A stretch of DNA of 64,000 bases from Citrobacter sp. Marseille-Q6884 (lineage in GTDB: Bacteria > Pseudomonadota > Gammaproteobacteria > Enterobacterales > Enterobacteriaceae), in the NCBI RefSeq assembly GCF_945906775.1, contig NZ_CAMDRE010000003.1, positions 186,001 to 250,000 on the forward strand. The letters run 5' to 3'. Position 1 is the stretch's first letter; the number at the start of each line of letters is the position of its first letter. Below, in pieces: positions 51,195 through 59,157 of this stretch. The notes beneath the pieces are model-generated. The model saw only the letters and a program-made list of their open reading frames with translations. It was not told the origin of the DNA and did no database searches. Both the position numbers and the translations under genes were made by a program.

Positions 51195-52390
51195 GGAAGG
51201 TGCGAACAAGTTCCTGATATGAGATCATCATATTCATCCGGAGCGCATCCCAGAGGGACATCATGAGCCATCAACTCACCTTCGCCGATAGTGAATTCAG
51301 CACTAAGCGCCGTCAGACCCGAAAAGAGATTTTCCTCTCCCGCATGGAGCAGATTCTGCCATGGCAGAATATGACCGCTGTCATCGAGCCGTTTTATCCC
51401 AAGGCGGGCAATGGCCGACGGCCCTATCCGCTGGAGACCATGCTGCGTATTCACTGCATGCAGCATTGGTACAACCTGAGCGACGGTGCCATGGAAGATG
51501 CCCTGTACGAAATCGCCTCCATGCGCCTGTTTGCCCGATTATCCCTGGATAGCGCCCTGCCGGATCGCACCACCATCATGAATTTCCGCCACCTGCTCGA
51601 GCAGCATCAACTGGCCCGTCAATTGTTCAAGACCATCAATCGCTGGCTGGCCGAAGCAGGCGTCATGATGACCCAAGGCACTTTGGTGGATGCCACCATC
51701 ATTGAGGCACCCAGCTCGACCAAGAACAAAGAGCAGCAACGCGATCCGGAGATGCATCAGACCAAGAAAGGCAATCAGTGGCACTTTGGCATGAAGGCCC
51801 ACATTGGTGTCGATGCCAAGAGTGGCCTGACCCACAGCCTGGTCACCACCGCGGCCAACGAGCATGACCTCAATCAGCTGGGTAATCTGCTTCATGGAGA
51901 GGAGCAATTTGTCTCAGCCGATGCCGGCTACCAAGGAGCGCCACAGCGCGAGGAGCTGGCCGAGGTGGATGTGGACTGGCTGATCGCCGAGCGTCCCGGC
52001 AAGGTAAAAACCTTGAAGCAGCATCCGCGCAAGAACAAAACGGCCATCAACATCGAATACATGAAAGCCAGCATCCGTGCCAGGGTGGAGCACCCGTTTC
52101 GCATCATCAAGCGGCAGTTCGGCTTCGTGAAAGCCAGATACAAGGGGCTGCTGAAAAACGATAACCAACTGGCGATGTTATTCACCCTGGCCAACCTGTT
52201 TCGGGTGGACCAAATGATACGTCAGTGGGAGAGATCTCAGTAAAAACCGGAAATAACGCCAGAAATGGTGGAAAAAATAGCCTAAATAGGCTGATTCGAT
52301 GTGTTTGCGGGAAAAAAATCGGCCCAGATCCGCGAAATTTTAATCAGCGAGTCAGCTTGGGAAGAAATGACCTGCTTATTCGCACCTTCC
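51195..52390 (+). mobile_element. IS5/ISKpn26-like element, copy 4, complete
   Basis: 1196 bp. Left flank TTAG (inside the DUF4942 gene), right flank CTAA (inside the Gp2-like gene); the right CTAA pairs with the left flank of copy 3. Confidence 0.95.
51263..52243 (+). CDS. IS5-family transposase (copy 4)
   Basis: 326 residues, intact. LPWQNMTAV and PGKVKT variants, thus combining features of copies 1 and 3. Confidence 0.95.
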   Translation: MSHQLTFADSEFSTKRRQTRKEIFLSRMEQILPWQNMTAVIEPFYPKAGNGRRPYPLETMLRIHCMQHWYNLSDGAMEDALYEIASMRLFARLSLDSALPDRTTIMNFRHLLEQHQLARQLFKTINRWLAEAGVMMTQGTLVDATIIEAPSSTKNKEQQRDPEMHQTKKGNQWHFGMKAHIGVDAKSGLTHSLVTTAANEHDLNQLGNLLHGEEQFVSADAGYQGAPQREELAEVDVDWLIAERPGKVKTLKQHPRKNKTAINIEYMKASIRARVEHPFRIIKRQFGFVKARYKGLLKNDNQLAMLFTLANLFRVDQMIRQWERSQ

Positions 52391-52851
52391 CTAATCTTGA
52401 ACCAGGTGTGATATCCCGAATGCGTGAGTCCCTTAAAGCTAAGCTGGATGCTGATCGCATCCGTAAGAAGCGTGAAGGTAAGCGTATTTACCGTTGTCCA
52501 TTATTTATTATGTGGGCTAAAGAATATTCCGAATCGGGTAAATGCCACTACCACATTTGTCTGCTGTTCAACAAAGACGCTTACTACCACCTTGGGGATT
52601 ACGAACGAGAAGACAACCTGAGAGGGATGATTACAGGTGCATGGTACAGCGCTCTAGCGTTGCAACGGGATGATTGCCCTGACCTGGTGACATTCCCTGA
52701 TAACTGTCGTTACGTACTAGATAACGAAGACCCTGACTTTGAGGATCATTACCAGGCACTGCTAACCCGGCTGGACTACCTGACCAAAGTTGAGTCTAAA
52801 GTGTTTGGTGAAGGGGATCGTAACTTCGGCTGTAGCCAAATCGATCTGTAA
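52391..52851 (+). pseudogene. Inovirus Gp2-like (YagK/YfjJ-type) protein, 3' half
   Basis: About 152 codons, NLEPGVISRMRESLKAK to GCSQIDL. The motif CHYHICLLFNKDAYYHLGDY contains an HYH (HUH-type) pair with downstream tyrosines, as in filamentous-phage Gp2 replication proteins and the YagK/YfjJ family. The 5' half lies at 39720-39907. The apparent open frame that runs from inside the IS into this segment is not a real start. Confidence 0.8.
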
Positions 52852-52858
52852 GTCGGCA

Positions 52859-52883
52859 ATGGCCTTCTCAGTGAGAAGGCCAT
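52859..52883. terminator. Hairpin between convergent genes
   Basis: ATGGCCTTCTC / GAGAAGGCCAT, a perfect 11-bp stem with a three-base loop between the Gp2-like remnant and the leftward Res gene. Weak T-run (ATTTGT) on the + side. Confidence 0.65.
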
Positions 52884-52941
52884 ATTTGTATTGCCTCAAC
52901 TAATTACTGAAATGCAGTTTCGTTACGCAATTTTCTATAGA

Positions 52942-55524
52942 TTACTGATAGTCATCAGCAAGTCCGCTACTAAATAACGTTTCTGCATTTTCAGCATTAG
53001 CAACAGCATCCTGCACATCCTGCCGTTTCAAATCTAACACCCGTAATTTACCTTTTACTTCGGCGACGGATTCGATTCGCCTGTAAGCATCAGGATGGTG
53101 TTCGGCATATAGCGCCAGTCCTTTCAGTTTAGGCAAGGCATCAGCCAGATGCAGGCCATGTGGATCTACCAGGTCCACAATCATTTCGCCATCCTGTTCG
53201 GCAAAGAACAGGAAATCGGGACGAACAATCTTGTACTGTTCAGCTTCAACATAAGCGATTCCCAGTGACGACTGCCCTGTGTACTGTGGATTACGATACC
53301 AGAAAGCAAATCCTTCACGTTTGGTTTCGATCTCAAAAACCTTGGTTTCCCAATGGTTCAACAGAGCCGGATAGATCCCGTTTTCGTCACACAACAAATG
53401 GTGTTTCCAGACTGGAAGGTCAGCTTCCTTTTCACCTTCACGCACCCTGGTCATTTCAAACTTGTTCGCCGGCCTGACCAGATCCACATCCTGCGGTTCG
53501 GTACTCATTTCGACGATTTGACGATAGGCCTCTTTACGCTCATCTTTCAATGACTTGATTTGCGGTGTGTACTCGGCCAGCCACGCCTTCGCCAGTCTAT
53601 CGGCCTCGCCATCGAAGTAATCCTGCACCTCCATCACCAGCCCCATGCCAGCAACGGTCACACGAGCTTCCATGATTGCTTCCAAATACTCCTCAGCATC
53701 CTCTTCTCGATCCGCGACCTTATCGGCCAGATATTCGACATAGGTACGTGAAACATCCGGGCTGAAAATTCGGGCTGCACGCCGGTAGGCGTCATCAATC
53801 ACCGTTACGTCCGCCTCCTCCCAGAATTCGTTGAAGGTCATTGCTTTGTTCTTGAGGCTGGCAACCACAGCCTTACCATCTACGACGAGCACTGCATTGC
53901 GTTTGTTTTTGATTTTCTCGGCATTTTCTATCTGGAACTTGTCCAGAACAGCGTGCAAAGCAGCATGGGCTTTCCTGACTGCCCCATCAAGAATGCCGTC
54001 ATCAACCAGTTCCTGTGCCAGCGCGGTCAGACGTCTGGCGGGTCTGGCTCCTTTCTGTGGTCGGGTTTGCGAAGGTAGCGCTTCAAATGCTTCCCATACG
54101 GCAGTTGAAGCAGCCGGGTTAGGTTTCATCTCCACAGGGTTAACCAGGATGCGTCCGCTTGGAGGAGAGGTATCATCGCCCTTAAACAAGGTATTGACGA
54201 CATCTCTCACGGTATTGGTATTAAACTTGGGCAACAGGCATTCTACAGAGTTTAAACGCTCATTACCCGGAATACGCCTCGCCAATGGGGTACGCACCAT
54301 ACGCCCCAACAATTGCGTAATATGCGTCCTGTGGCTGGCTGCGCGGAAGGAAACCATCACTTCGGCACGTGGGCAATCCCAGCCAGTGCTGATGGCATCT
54401 TTAGCAATCAGTACTCGCATCCAGGTTGATTCCTGCACCCGCTGCGGTTCAATATAAGGCACCTGATGTTGGCCGAAACGTTGTGTGGTGTGTTCACCGA
54501 AGACATGAGCAACACTGTCAATGGACAATTCAGGATAACGGGAGAATAACGTATCCAGCCAACGCCCCACCTCATTCGGGTCAGGCGTATTAGGTACCTG
54601 GAATACCATTAGCGGCACTACTTCGCGCACGGTTTCCTGCTGTCTTGCGTACTCTGCCCAGGCATCGGTCGCTTCCCTGAGTTTGTCGGCAGCACGGCGT
54701 ACCCACACGGTATCGAAGTCACCAGCTTCATCAGGCACACCCAGAATGATATCGTCCTTGATAAGTCCAGATTCCTGCACTTTAGCGGGGTCAACCACCA
54801 CATTCGGCAGTTTGACATGATGACCAGCATTGGCAATGGCTTTGTCGAAACGTTCAACTGTGGCGGAAATACCCCACACTACTGGAATACCCTTCACTCC
54901 AGCCGAACCATTGATAAGCCGTTGTACAATAGTACTCTTAGCAGCTTCACTGGAAGCCGTTGACGAGCCCATCCCTCTGTGCGCTTCATCCAGCACTAAG
55001 TAAAGGGTCAGATCCGGGTCTTCGATGGTGTTCTGGATGGTATCCCACAGCGTATAAGCCTGTGCATCAGGGGCTGCTTCGAAAAGGCCGCCTTTATCAT
55101 CGAACCCGCGCACCACGAGGCTTTTTTTGCCAAACTTCTGCGTGTTAAGGAAATAGATTTTTCCAGCCTGAAACTTACGCCGACTGAAGGGATGTTCAAC
55201 TACCACCATATCGTTGTAGTTGATACGGTCACTCGCCTCCATCAGGCGAAAACGGGTTTGCTCATTCAGTGCTGGATCATCACTGAACCAGATCACCACC
55301 GCGCCGGGATCTGCATCGAAATTAAATTCGTCGTCACCATGAAACAATGCTTCAAATGCAGCAGCAGCCATGACGGTCTTACCCGCACCGGTTACAGCCG
55401 TTAAAGAGAAGGCGCTTTTGTCGCTCTCGTTGTGCCAGTAACGTCGAGCCTTCCTGAGATTCGCCAGAGCATCATGTACCGCATCGCGCTGATAGTCCTT
55501 GAGAGTAAATTTCATTCTGTCCAT
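52942..55524 (-). CDS. Type III restriction-modification Res subunit (DEAD-family helicase-nuclease)
   Basis: 860 residues. Helicase motifs: Walker A TAVTGAGKT (~42-50), DEAH box LVLDEAHRG, SAT motif GISATVERF, GWDCPRAEV and QLLGRMVRTP. A C-terminal nuclease-like region has RPDFLFFAEQDGEMIVDLVDPHG (~785-807), where the classical ExK is not obvious. Res translocates and cuts only with Mod. An ATG nine bases further in (55515) overlaps the mod stop. Mod is truncated here, so the system should not restrict. Confidence 0.88.
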   Translation of the reverse strand: MDRMKFTLKDYQRDAVHDALANLRKARRYWHNESDKSAFSLTAVTGAGKTVMAAAAFEALFHGDDEFNFDADPGAVVIWFSDDPALNEQTRFRLMEASDRINYNDMVVVEHPFSRRKFQAGKIYFLNTQKFGKKSLVVRGFDDKGGLFEAAPDAQAYTLWDTIQNTIEDPDLTLYLVLDEAHRGMGSSTASSEAAKSTIVQRLINGSAGVKGIPVVWGISATVERFDKAIANAGHHVKLPNVVVDPAKVQESGLIKDDIILGVPDEAGDFDTVWVRRAADKLREATDAWAEYARQQETVREVVPLMVFQVPNTPDPNEVGRWLDTLFSRYPELSIDSVAHVFGEHTTQRFGQHQVPYIEPQRVQESTWMRVLIAKDAISTGWDCPRAEVMVSFRAASHRTHITQLLGRMVRTPLARRIPGNERLNSVECLLPKFNTNTVRDVVNTLFKGDDTSPPSGRILVNPVEMKPNPAASTAVWEAFEALPSQTRPQKGARPARRLTALAQELVDDGILDGAVRKAHAALHAVLDKFQIENAEKIKNKRNAVLVVDGKAVVASLKNKAMTFNEFWEEADVTVIDDAYRRAARIFSPDVSRTYVEYLADKVADREEDAEEYLEAIMEARVTVAGMGLVMEVQDYFDGEADRLAKAWLAEYTPQIKSLKDERKEAYRQIVEMSTEPQDVDLVRPANKFEMTRVREGEKEADLPVWKHHLLCDENGIYPALLNHWETKVFEIETKREGFAFWYRNPQYTGQSSLGIAYVEAEQYKIVRPDFLFFAEQDGEMIVDLVDPHGLHLADALPKLKGLALYAEHHPDAYRRIESVAEVKGKLRVLDLKRQDVQDAVANAENAETLFSSGLADDYQ

Positions 55525-56111
55525 TCCCCACTGGTGAAGCTGAAATTGGTCAGGTACGACTCGTATAACCGCACTGGTTCAACATCTTTTGGCAAACGTT
55601 TTGTTACAGACTGGAAGTGACGGTCATCATCAGTAACGATGAAAGCCACGCACACGCCACTGGAGGTATCAATGGCTTCAATGAATGGGGTTGCTTGGTC
55701 TACATCTAGCAGTAGACCGTACGCATCGGTCACTTCCCATCCTTTAGTAGGTATTTTTTCAATACGTTCGCCGCGCGCACCCGCGCGTAGCCATAGCAAC
55801 GGCGCAATGCGAACAAAGGCCAAGTTGTGGCTAACCGACTTCTCAGCTTCGTAGGTCAGAGTGAAAAACTCGGCATTTTCCTCAAAACCGTCAGACATTG
55901 GGAACTCGTCTGTAAACCTATAATTGACCTTAATCGGTTGTTCATTCGGCGTTTTGCCTGTGATAGCAGCTTGTACACGTGGTTTGGTGATATAATCACA
56001 GATCCCCCACTTTTCCCAATCAGGATCTCCAGGCCTTAAGCCCTGTTCGCGCAATTTTTTCTGTTCGTCGGCAGCGACTTCGTTGTTAGTGACGGAGATG
56101 CACTGGCGACG
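55512..56111 (-). pseudogene. Type III Mod methyltransferase, 3' fragment
   Basis: About 200 codons of the C-terminal part of a type III/DUF-type site-specific DNA methyltransferase: RRQCISVTNNEVAADEQ, then LRPGDPDWEKWGICDYITKPRVQAAITG (by position ~20-47) and the final ESYLTNFSFTSGEW. The catalytic and SAM motifs, which lie further upstream, are missing. At GGTCGTCGCCAG (56103-56114) the sequence switches to yqjI. The stop overlaps the Res start region, the usual mod-res arrangement. Confidence 0.85.
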
Positions 56112-56323
56112 ACCACCACCTCCGCCGCGACCGTGGCGGCGTCCGCACCCTGTTCGTGGTGATGTTCCTGGTGACAGCCTGCGTGGCGATGCTCTTCACT
56201 TTTGCAGCAGCCTGCATGGTGCTCACTGTGGCGGCTTTCGTGGTGATGTCCTTCACCCTTGCAGCAGCCTTCGTGTTGGTGCTCTGTATGTTTACAGCAA
56301 CCTTCATGATGGTTTTGCATCAT
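56103..56323 (-). pseudogene. yqjI: YqjI-type PadR regulator, N-terminal fragment with a frameshift
   Basis: The start MMQNHHEGCCKHTEHQHEGC matches the His/Cys-rich metal-sensing extension of YqjI. A Gly/Arg stretch equivalent to GGRHGRGGGRRQ follows, but only in another frame (GCGRRHGRGGGGG): one base is missing near 56147. Then the PadR DNA-binding domain is absent and Mod sequence begins. YqjI is the nickel/iron-responsive repressor of yqjH, which lies divergently next door as in E. coli. AGGAGACG precedes the ATG. Confidence 0.82.
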
Positions 56324-56340
56324 CGTCTCCTGATGTTATT

Positions 56341-56535
56341 TAGATATATCTAATTTATATCTAAAGTTTATCGACTTGCAAGTCTATAAAATAATTTTTG
56401 TTTAATTTAATGATTATTAATGGTTTTTATGGATTGCTGATAGCTGTTTAATCTCAAGCTGACTATATCAAAAAAGTGCTTGCAATCTTTTTGATTAGCA
56501 ATCATTATCATTTAAAAATAAATTTAGATATATCG
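56341..56535. promoter_or_regulatory. yqjI/yqjH control region: YqjI-type operators and a Fur-like box
   Basis: TAGATATATCTA (56341-56352, perfect palindrome) and TAGATATATCG (56525-56535) are the two YqjI-type operators expected near each gene. GATTAGCAATCATTATC (56493-56509) resembles a Fur box, matching the known dual Fur/YqjI control of yqjH. With yqjI broken, only Fur control would remain unless another copy exists. Confidence 0.65.
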
Positions 56536-56559
56536 TATTATCTTCACGAAGGCGAAAAA

Positions 56560-57330
56560 ATGACAAAAAACACCTCACGCTACCCACAGCGCGTGCGTAA
56601 CGAACTACGTTTTCGCGAATTAACCGTGCTGCGCGTTGAGCGTATCGGCCAGGCGTTCCAGCGGATCGTGCTGGGGGGCGAGGCGCTGGATGGCTTTGTT
56701 TCACAAGGTTTTGACGACCACACCAAACTGTTTTTCCCGCAGGCGGGCAGCGTATTTACGCCGCCGGAAGTGACCGACGAAGGCATTAACTGGGGCGAGG
56801 GCGTGCGCCCGGCGACCCGCGACTACACGCCGCTGTACGATGCCGAACGCCACGAGCTGGCTTACGATTTTTATATCCACGATGGCGGTATTGCCAGCCG
56901 CTGGGCGCTGGAAGCCAACATCGGCGATAAGCTGGTGATCGGCGGGCCGCGCGGCTCGCTGGTGGTGCCGGAAGATTACGCCTGGCAGCTTTATGTCTGT
57001 GACGAGTCGGGCATGCCGGCGCTGCGCCGTCGCCTGCTGGGATTACGTCAGCTGCCGGTGACGCCGCAGGTGACGGCCATCGTCACCGTCGCGGATGCTT
57101 CGTATAAAGATTATCTGGCGGATCTCGACGGCTTTAATATCGAATGGGTGGTAGGCCACAACCCGGCGTTCGTCGCCGAGCGGCTGGCTCAGGTCAAGGT
57201 GCCGTCAGAAGATTATTTTATCTGGCTGACCGGAGAAGGCGGCGTGGTGAAATCGCTGCTGGCGCGCTTTGAGGAGCCGAGTATCGATCAGCAACTGGTG
57301 CGTTCGCAGGCGTACTGGCATAGCAAATAA
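56560..57330 (+). CDS. yqjH: Siderophore-interacting NADPH ferric reductase YqjH
   Basis: 256 residues from MTKNTSRYPQRVRNELRF; AAGGCG precedes this ATG, and 28 earlier in-frame codons lie in the operator region. FAD-binding domain with RDYTPLYDAE (RxYT motif), HDGGIASRWA and the GGPRGSLVVP loop; C-terminal siderophore-interacting domain ending RSQAYWHSK. It reduces ferric siderophores in the cytoplasm to release iron. GC-rich chromosomal type. Confidence 0.93.
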   Translation: MTKNTSRYPQRVRNELRFRELTVLRVERIGQAFQRIVLGGEALDGFVSQGFDDHTKLFFPQAGSVFTPPEVTDEGINWGEGVRPATRDYTPLYDAERHELAYDFYIHDGGIASRWALEANIGDKLVIGGPRGSLVVPEDYAWQLYVCDESGMPALRRRLLGLRQLPVTPQVTAIVTVADASYKDYLADLDGFNIEWVVGHNPAFVAERLAQVKVPSEDYFIWLTGEGGVVKSLLARFEEPSIDQQLVRSQAYWHSK

Positions 57331-57346
57331 TCGGCAGTGTGGTAAA

Positions 57347-57427
57347 CCCGGATGGCGGCGCGTTGCGCCTTCTCCGGGCTACCTTTCAATGGTGTTATGT
57401 CGCCCCGGTAAGCGCAGCGCCACCGGG
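57347..57427. repeat. Pair of REP (BIME-type) sequences
   Basis: Two inversely oriented REP-like units, CCCGGATGGCGGCGCGTTGC...CCGGGCTAC (57347-57382) and GCCCCGGTAAGCGCAGCGCC...GGG (57402-57427), between convergent genes. Such units are typical of enterobacterial chromosomes and rare on plasmids. Confidence 0.75.
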
Positions 57428-57433
57428 TGAGGC

Positions 57434-59083
57434 TTAGCGTTCCGCCAGCGCCTTAAACACCATCGCCACCGCGTGGGCGCCGGGGTCCATATTGCCGAGC
57501 AGGCTCTCGCTATTGAGATAGGAGGCGCGTCCGGCGCCGGCTTTGCTCGACTGGCAGGTGCGATCCGCGCCGGCCTGCGCCGCGGCGAAAGCGGCCTGCA
57601 GATTATCCGGTTCGGCCAGCAGCGCCGCCAGCGCCGGCTGTAGAGCGTCAATCATCGTCCGGTCGCCCTCATCGGCGCCGCCGTAAAATTTCATCTGCCC
57701 CAGACCGGCGTTCAGCGCTTCCGCCATGCTGGCGCCTTGCTCCAGCTTCTGCCCGGCGGCGGTGAAGAAAATCGACATCAATACGCCGCTGGAGCCGCCC
57801 ATCACCACCGTCAGGCGTTCGCCAATTAGCGCGAACAGCGTGGGTAAATCATTGAGCGGCAGTTGCTGGCGTTGCAATAGAGCGGCAATCTCACGCGCGC
57901 CAGCGGCGAAAGTGGAGCCGGTATCGCCGTCGCCCACTTTGGCGTCAAGCGCGTTGAGATGGGTTTCGAGGCCGGAGAGGGTGCTGGTCACCTGCGCCAC
58001 GTAATCGCCCACCTGCGGGTTGGCCGATGGCGTAAAGGCGACGCGTGCGCTGGCGAGCGCGGACGGCATGATATTAACAGCCCGCGGCTGCACCGGCTTC
58101 TGCCAACTGGCGGTTTCGACATCCGACAGCAGCGCCTTTTCAATGCTCTCTTCCAGCACGATAGTGGTCAGCGAGAAGCCTTTCATATCCAGCGCCGTTA
58201 CCAGCGAAGCCGGGCCAATCAACCAGTCAACGCGCGCATGGAGTGGGGTGTTGGCCAGCTCGCGGGTCAGAATCGCCATCTCGGCCACCGACACGCCGCC
58301 GAGATTATTGAGCATCACCGCCAGGCGGCCGGTTTCAGGTAGGGCGGCGGTCAGCTTCTCTACCATAATCTGCATGATTTCCGCGCTGTTATGGGTCGCG
58401 ATCGTCGAGGCTCCCGGTTCGCCGTGGATGCCCATCCCCAGCTCGGCGTGGCCGGGCTGATGGCGCGGCGCGCTTTCCGCTTCCTGCGGCAGGTGACAGC
58501 TGGCCAGCGCCACCCCGATGCTGGCGGTATGGTTGGCGGCGTATTGCGCTTCACGCAGGACGGTGGCGAGGTTGAAGCCGCGCTCGGCGAAATAACCCGC
58601 CACCTTATGCACAAGAATAGTCCCGGCGATACCGCGCGGCTGTTTGTTATCCGGCAGCGAAATATCGTCGCCGACGATCAGCATCTCTACGTTATAGCCA
58701 AGACGGCGCGCTTTCTCCGCCGCGAGGCCGAAGTTAAGCCGATCGCCGGTGTAGTTTTTAACGATCAGCAGACAGCCCGCCTCGCCGGTCACCGCCTGAA
58801 TCGCGGTGAGTACCGCATCGACGCTCGGCGAGGCGAACAGATCGCCGCAGACCGCGGCGGTCAGCATGCCTTTACCAATAAAGCCGACGTGCGCCGGTTC
58901 ATGGCCGGAGCCGCCGCCGGAAATCACCGCCACGTTGTTTTTATTCAGATCGCGGCGTACCACTACACGGATCGCCGGGTCGCTCTCCAGGCGGGCGAGG
59001 TTGTTCCACGGGCTGGCAATAATGGTTCCCTCGATCACGTCGTTAACGAGGCTGGCGCGCTGGTTAAAAAAGAATTGAGACAT
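57434..59083 (-). CDS. dhaK: ATP-dependent dihydroxyacetone kinase (DAK1-DAK2 fusion)
   Basis: 549 residues from MSQFFFNQRASLVNDVIEG. Residues 1-330 form DAK1 with substrate-binding SGGGSGHEPAHVGFIGKGML and nucleophilic His in GMGIHGEPGAS. Residues ~355-549 form DAK2 with KVGDGDTGSTF metal-binding Asp residues. It phosphorylates dihydroxyacetone with ATP in anaerobic glycerol use, as in Klebsiella and Citrobacter. Leftward, 75 bp downstream of dhaM, probably in the same transcript or under its own promoter. Confidence 0.95.
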   Translation of the reverse strand: MSQFFFNQRASLVNDVIEGTIIASPWNNLARLESDPAIRVVVRRDLNKNNVAVISGGGSGHEPAHVGFIGKGMLTAAVCGDLFASPSVDAVLTAIQAVTGEAGCLLIVKNYTGDRLNFGLAAEKARRLGYNVEMLIVGDDISLPDNKQPRGIAGTILVHKVAGYFAERGFNLATVLREAQYAANHTASIGVALASCHLPQEAESAPRHQPGHAELGMGIHGEPGASTIATHNSAEIMQIMVEKLTAALPETGRLAVMLNNLGGVSVAEMAILTRELANTPLHARVDWLIGPASLVTALDMKGFSLTTIVLEESIEKALLSDVETASWQKPVQPRAVNIMPSALASARVAFTPSANPQVGDYVAQVTSTLSGLETHLNALDAKVGDGDTGSTFAAGAREIAALLQRQQLPLNDLPTLFALIGERLTVVMGGSSGVLMSIFFTAAGQKLEQGASMAEALNAGLGQMKFYGGADEGDRTMIDALQPALAALLAEPDNLQAAFAAAQAGADRTCQSSKAGAGRASYLNSESLLGNMDPGAHAVAMVFKALAER

Positions 59084-59157
59084 AGTGGTTCCTGATCAGT
59101 AAGCGAAAACTCACCCTCCGGAGGCGGGCCCCCGGAGTGGTAACGGTCAAAGTGGAT

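Larger units (their letters stand above)
39908..52390. mobile_element. Composite-transposon-like unit bounded by inverted IS5-type copies
   Basis: Copy 3 (minus) and copy 4 (plus) enclose 10.1 kb (41104-51194) carrying dnaN-like, dam-like, rdgC-like, HNH and DUF4942 genes. The outer flanks are CTAA on both sides (39904-39907 and 52391-52394), and the interrupted gene rejoins in frame across them. The inner flanks (CTTG, TTAG) do not match each other or the outer ones. So the whole 12.5 kb unit behaves as one insertion. The two IS copies differ at a few residues (MVEV versus MTAV). Confidence 0.75.

Noticed and set aside
51928..52851. A 208-codon frame starting inside IS5-type copy 4 and running into the Gp2-like 3' half.
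   Set aside because: The first ~55 codons are IS terminal sequence; the true gene start is at 39720 on the far side of the composite unit.
56156..56353. A hydrophobic 65-codon + strand frame opposite yqjI.
   Set aside because: It is the mirror of the His/Cys-rich yqjI codons, which read as Val, Met and Ala on the other strand.
58391..59095. Long open frames antisense to the dha genes (also 59284-59958, 60653-61216, 63210-63962).
   Set aside because: GC-rich codon use keeps the opposite frames open; products show no domains and lie fully over well-supported genes.
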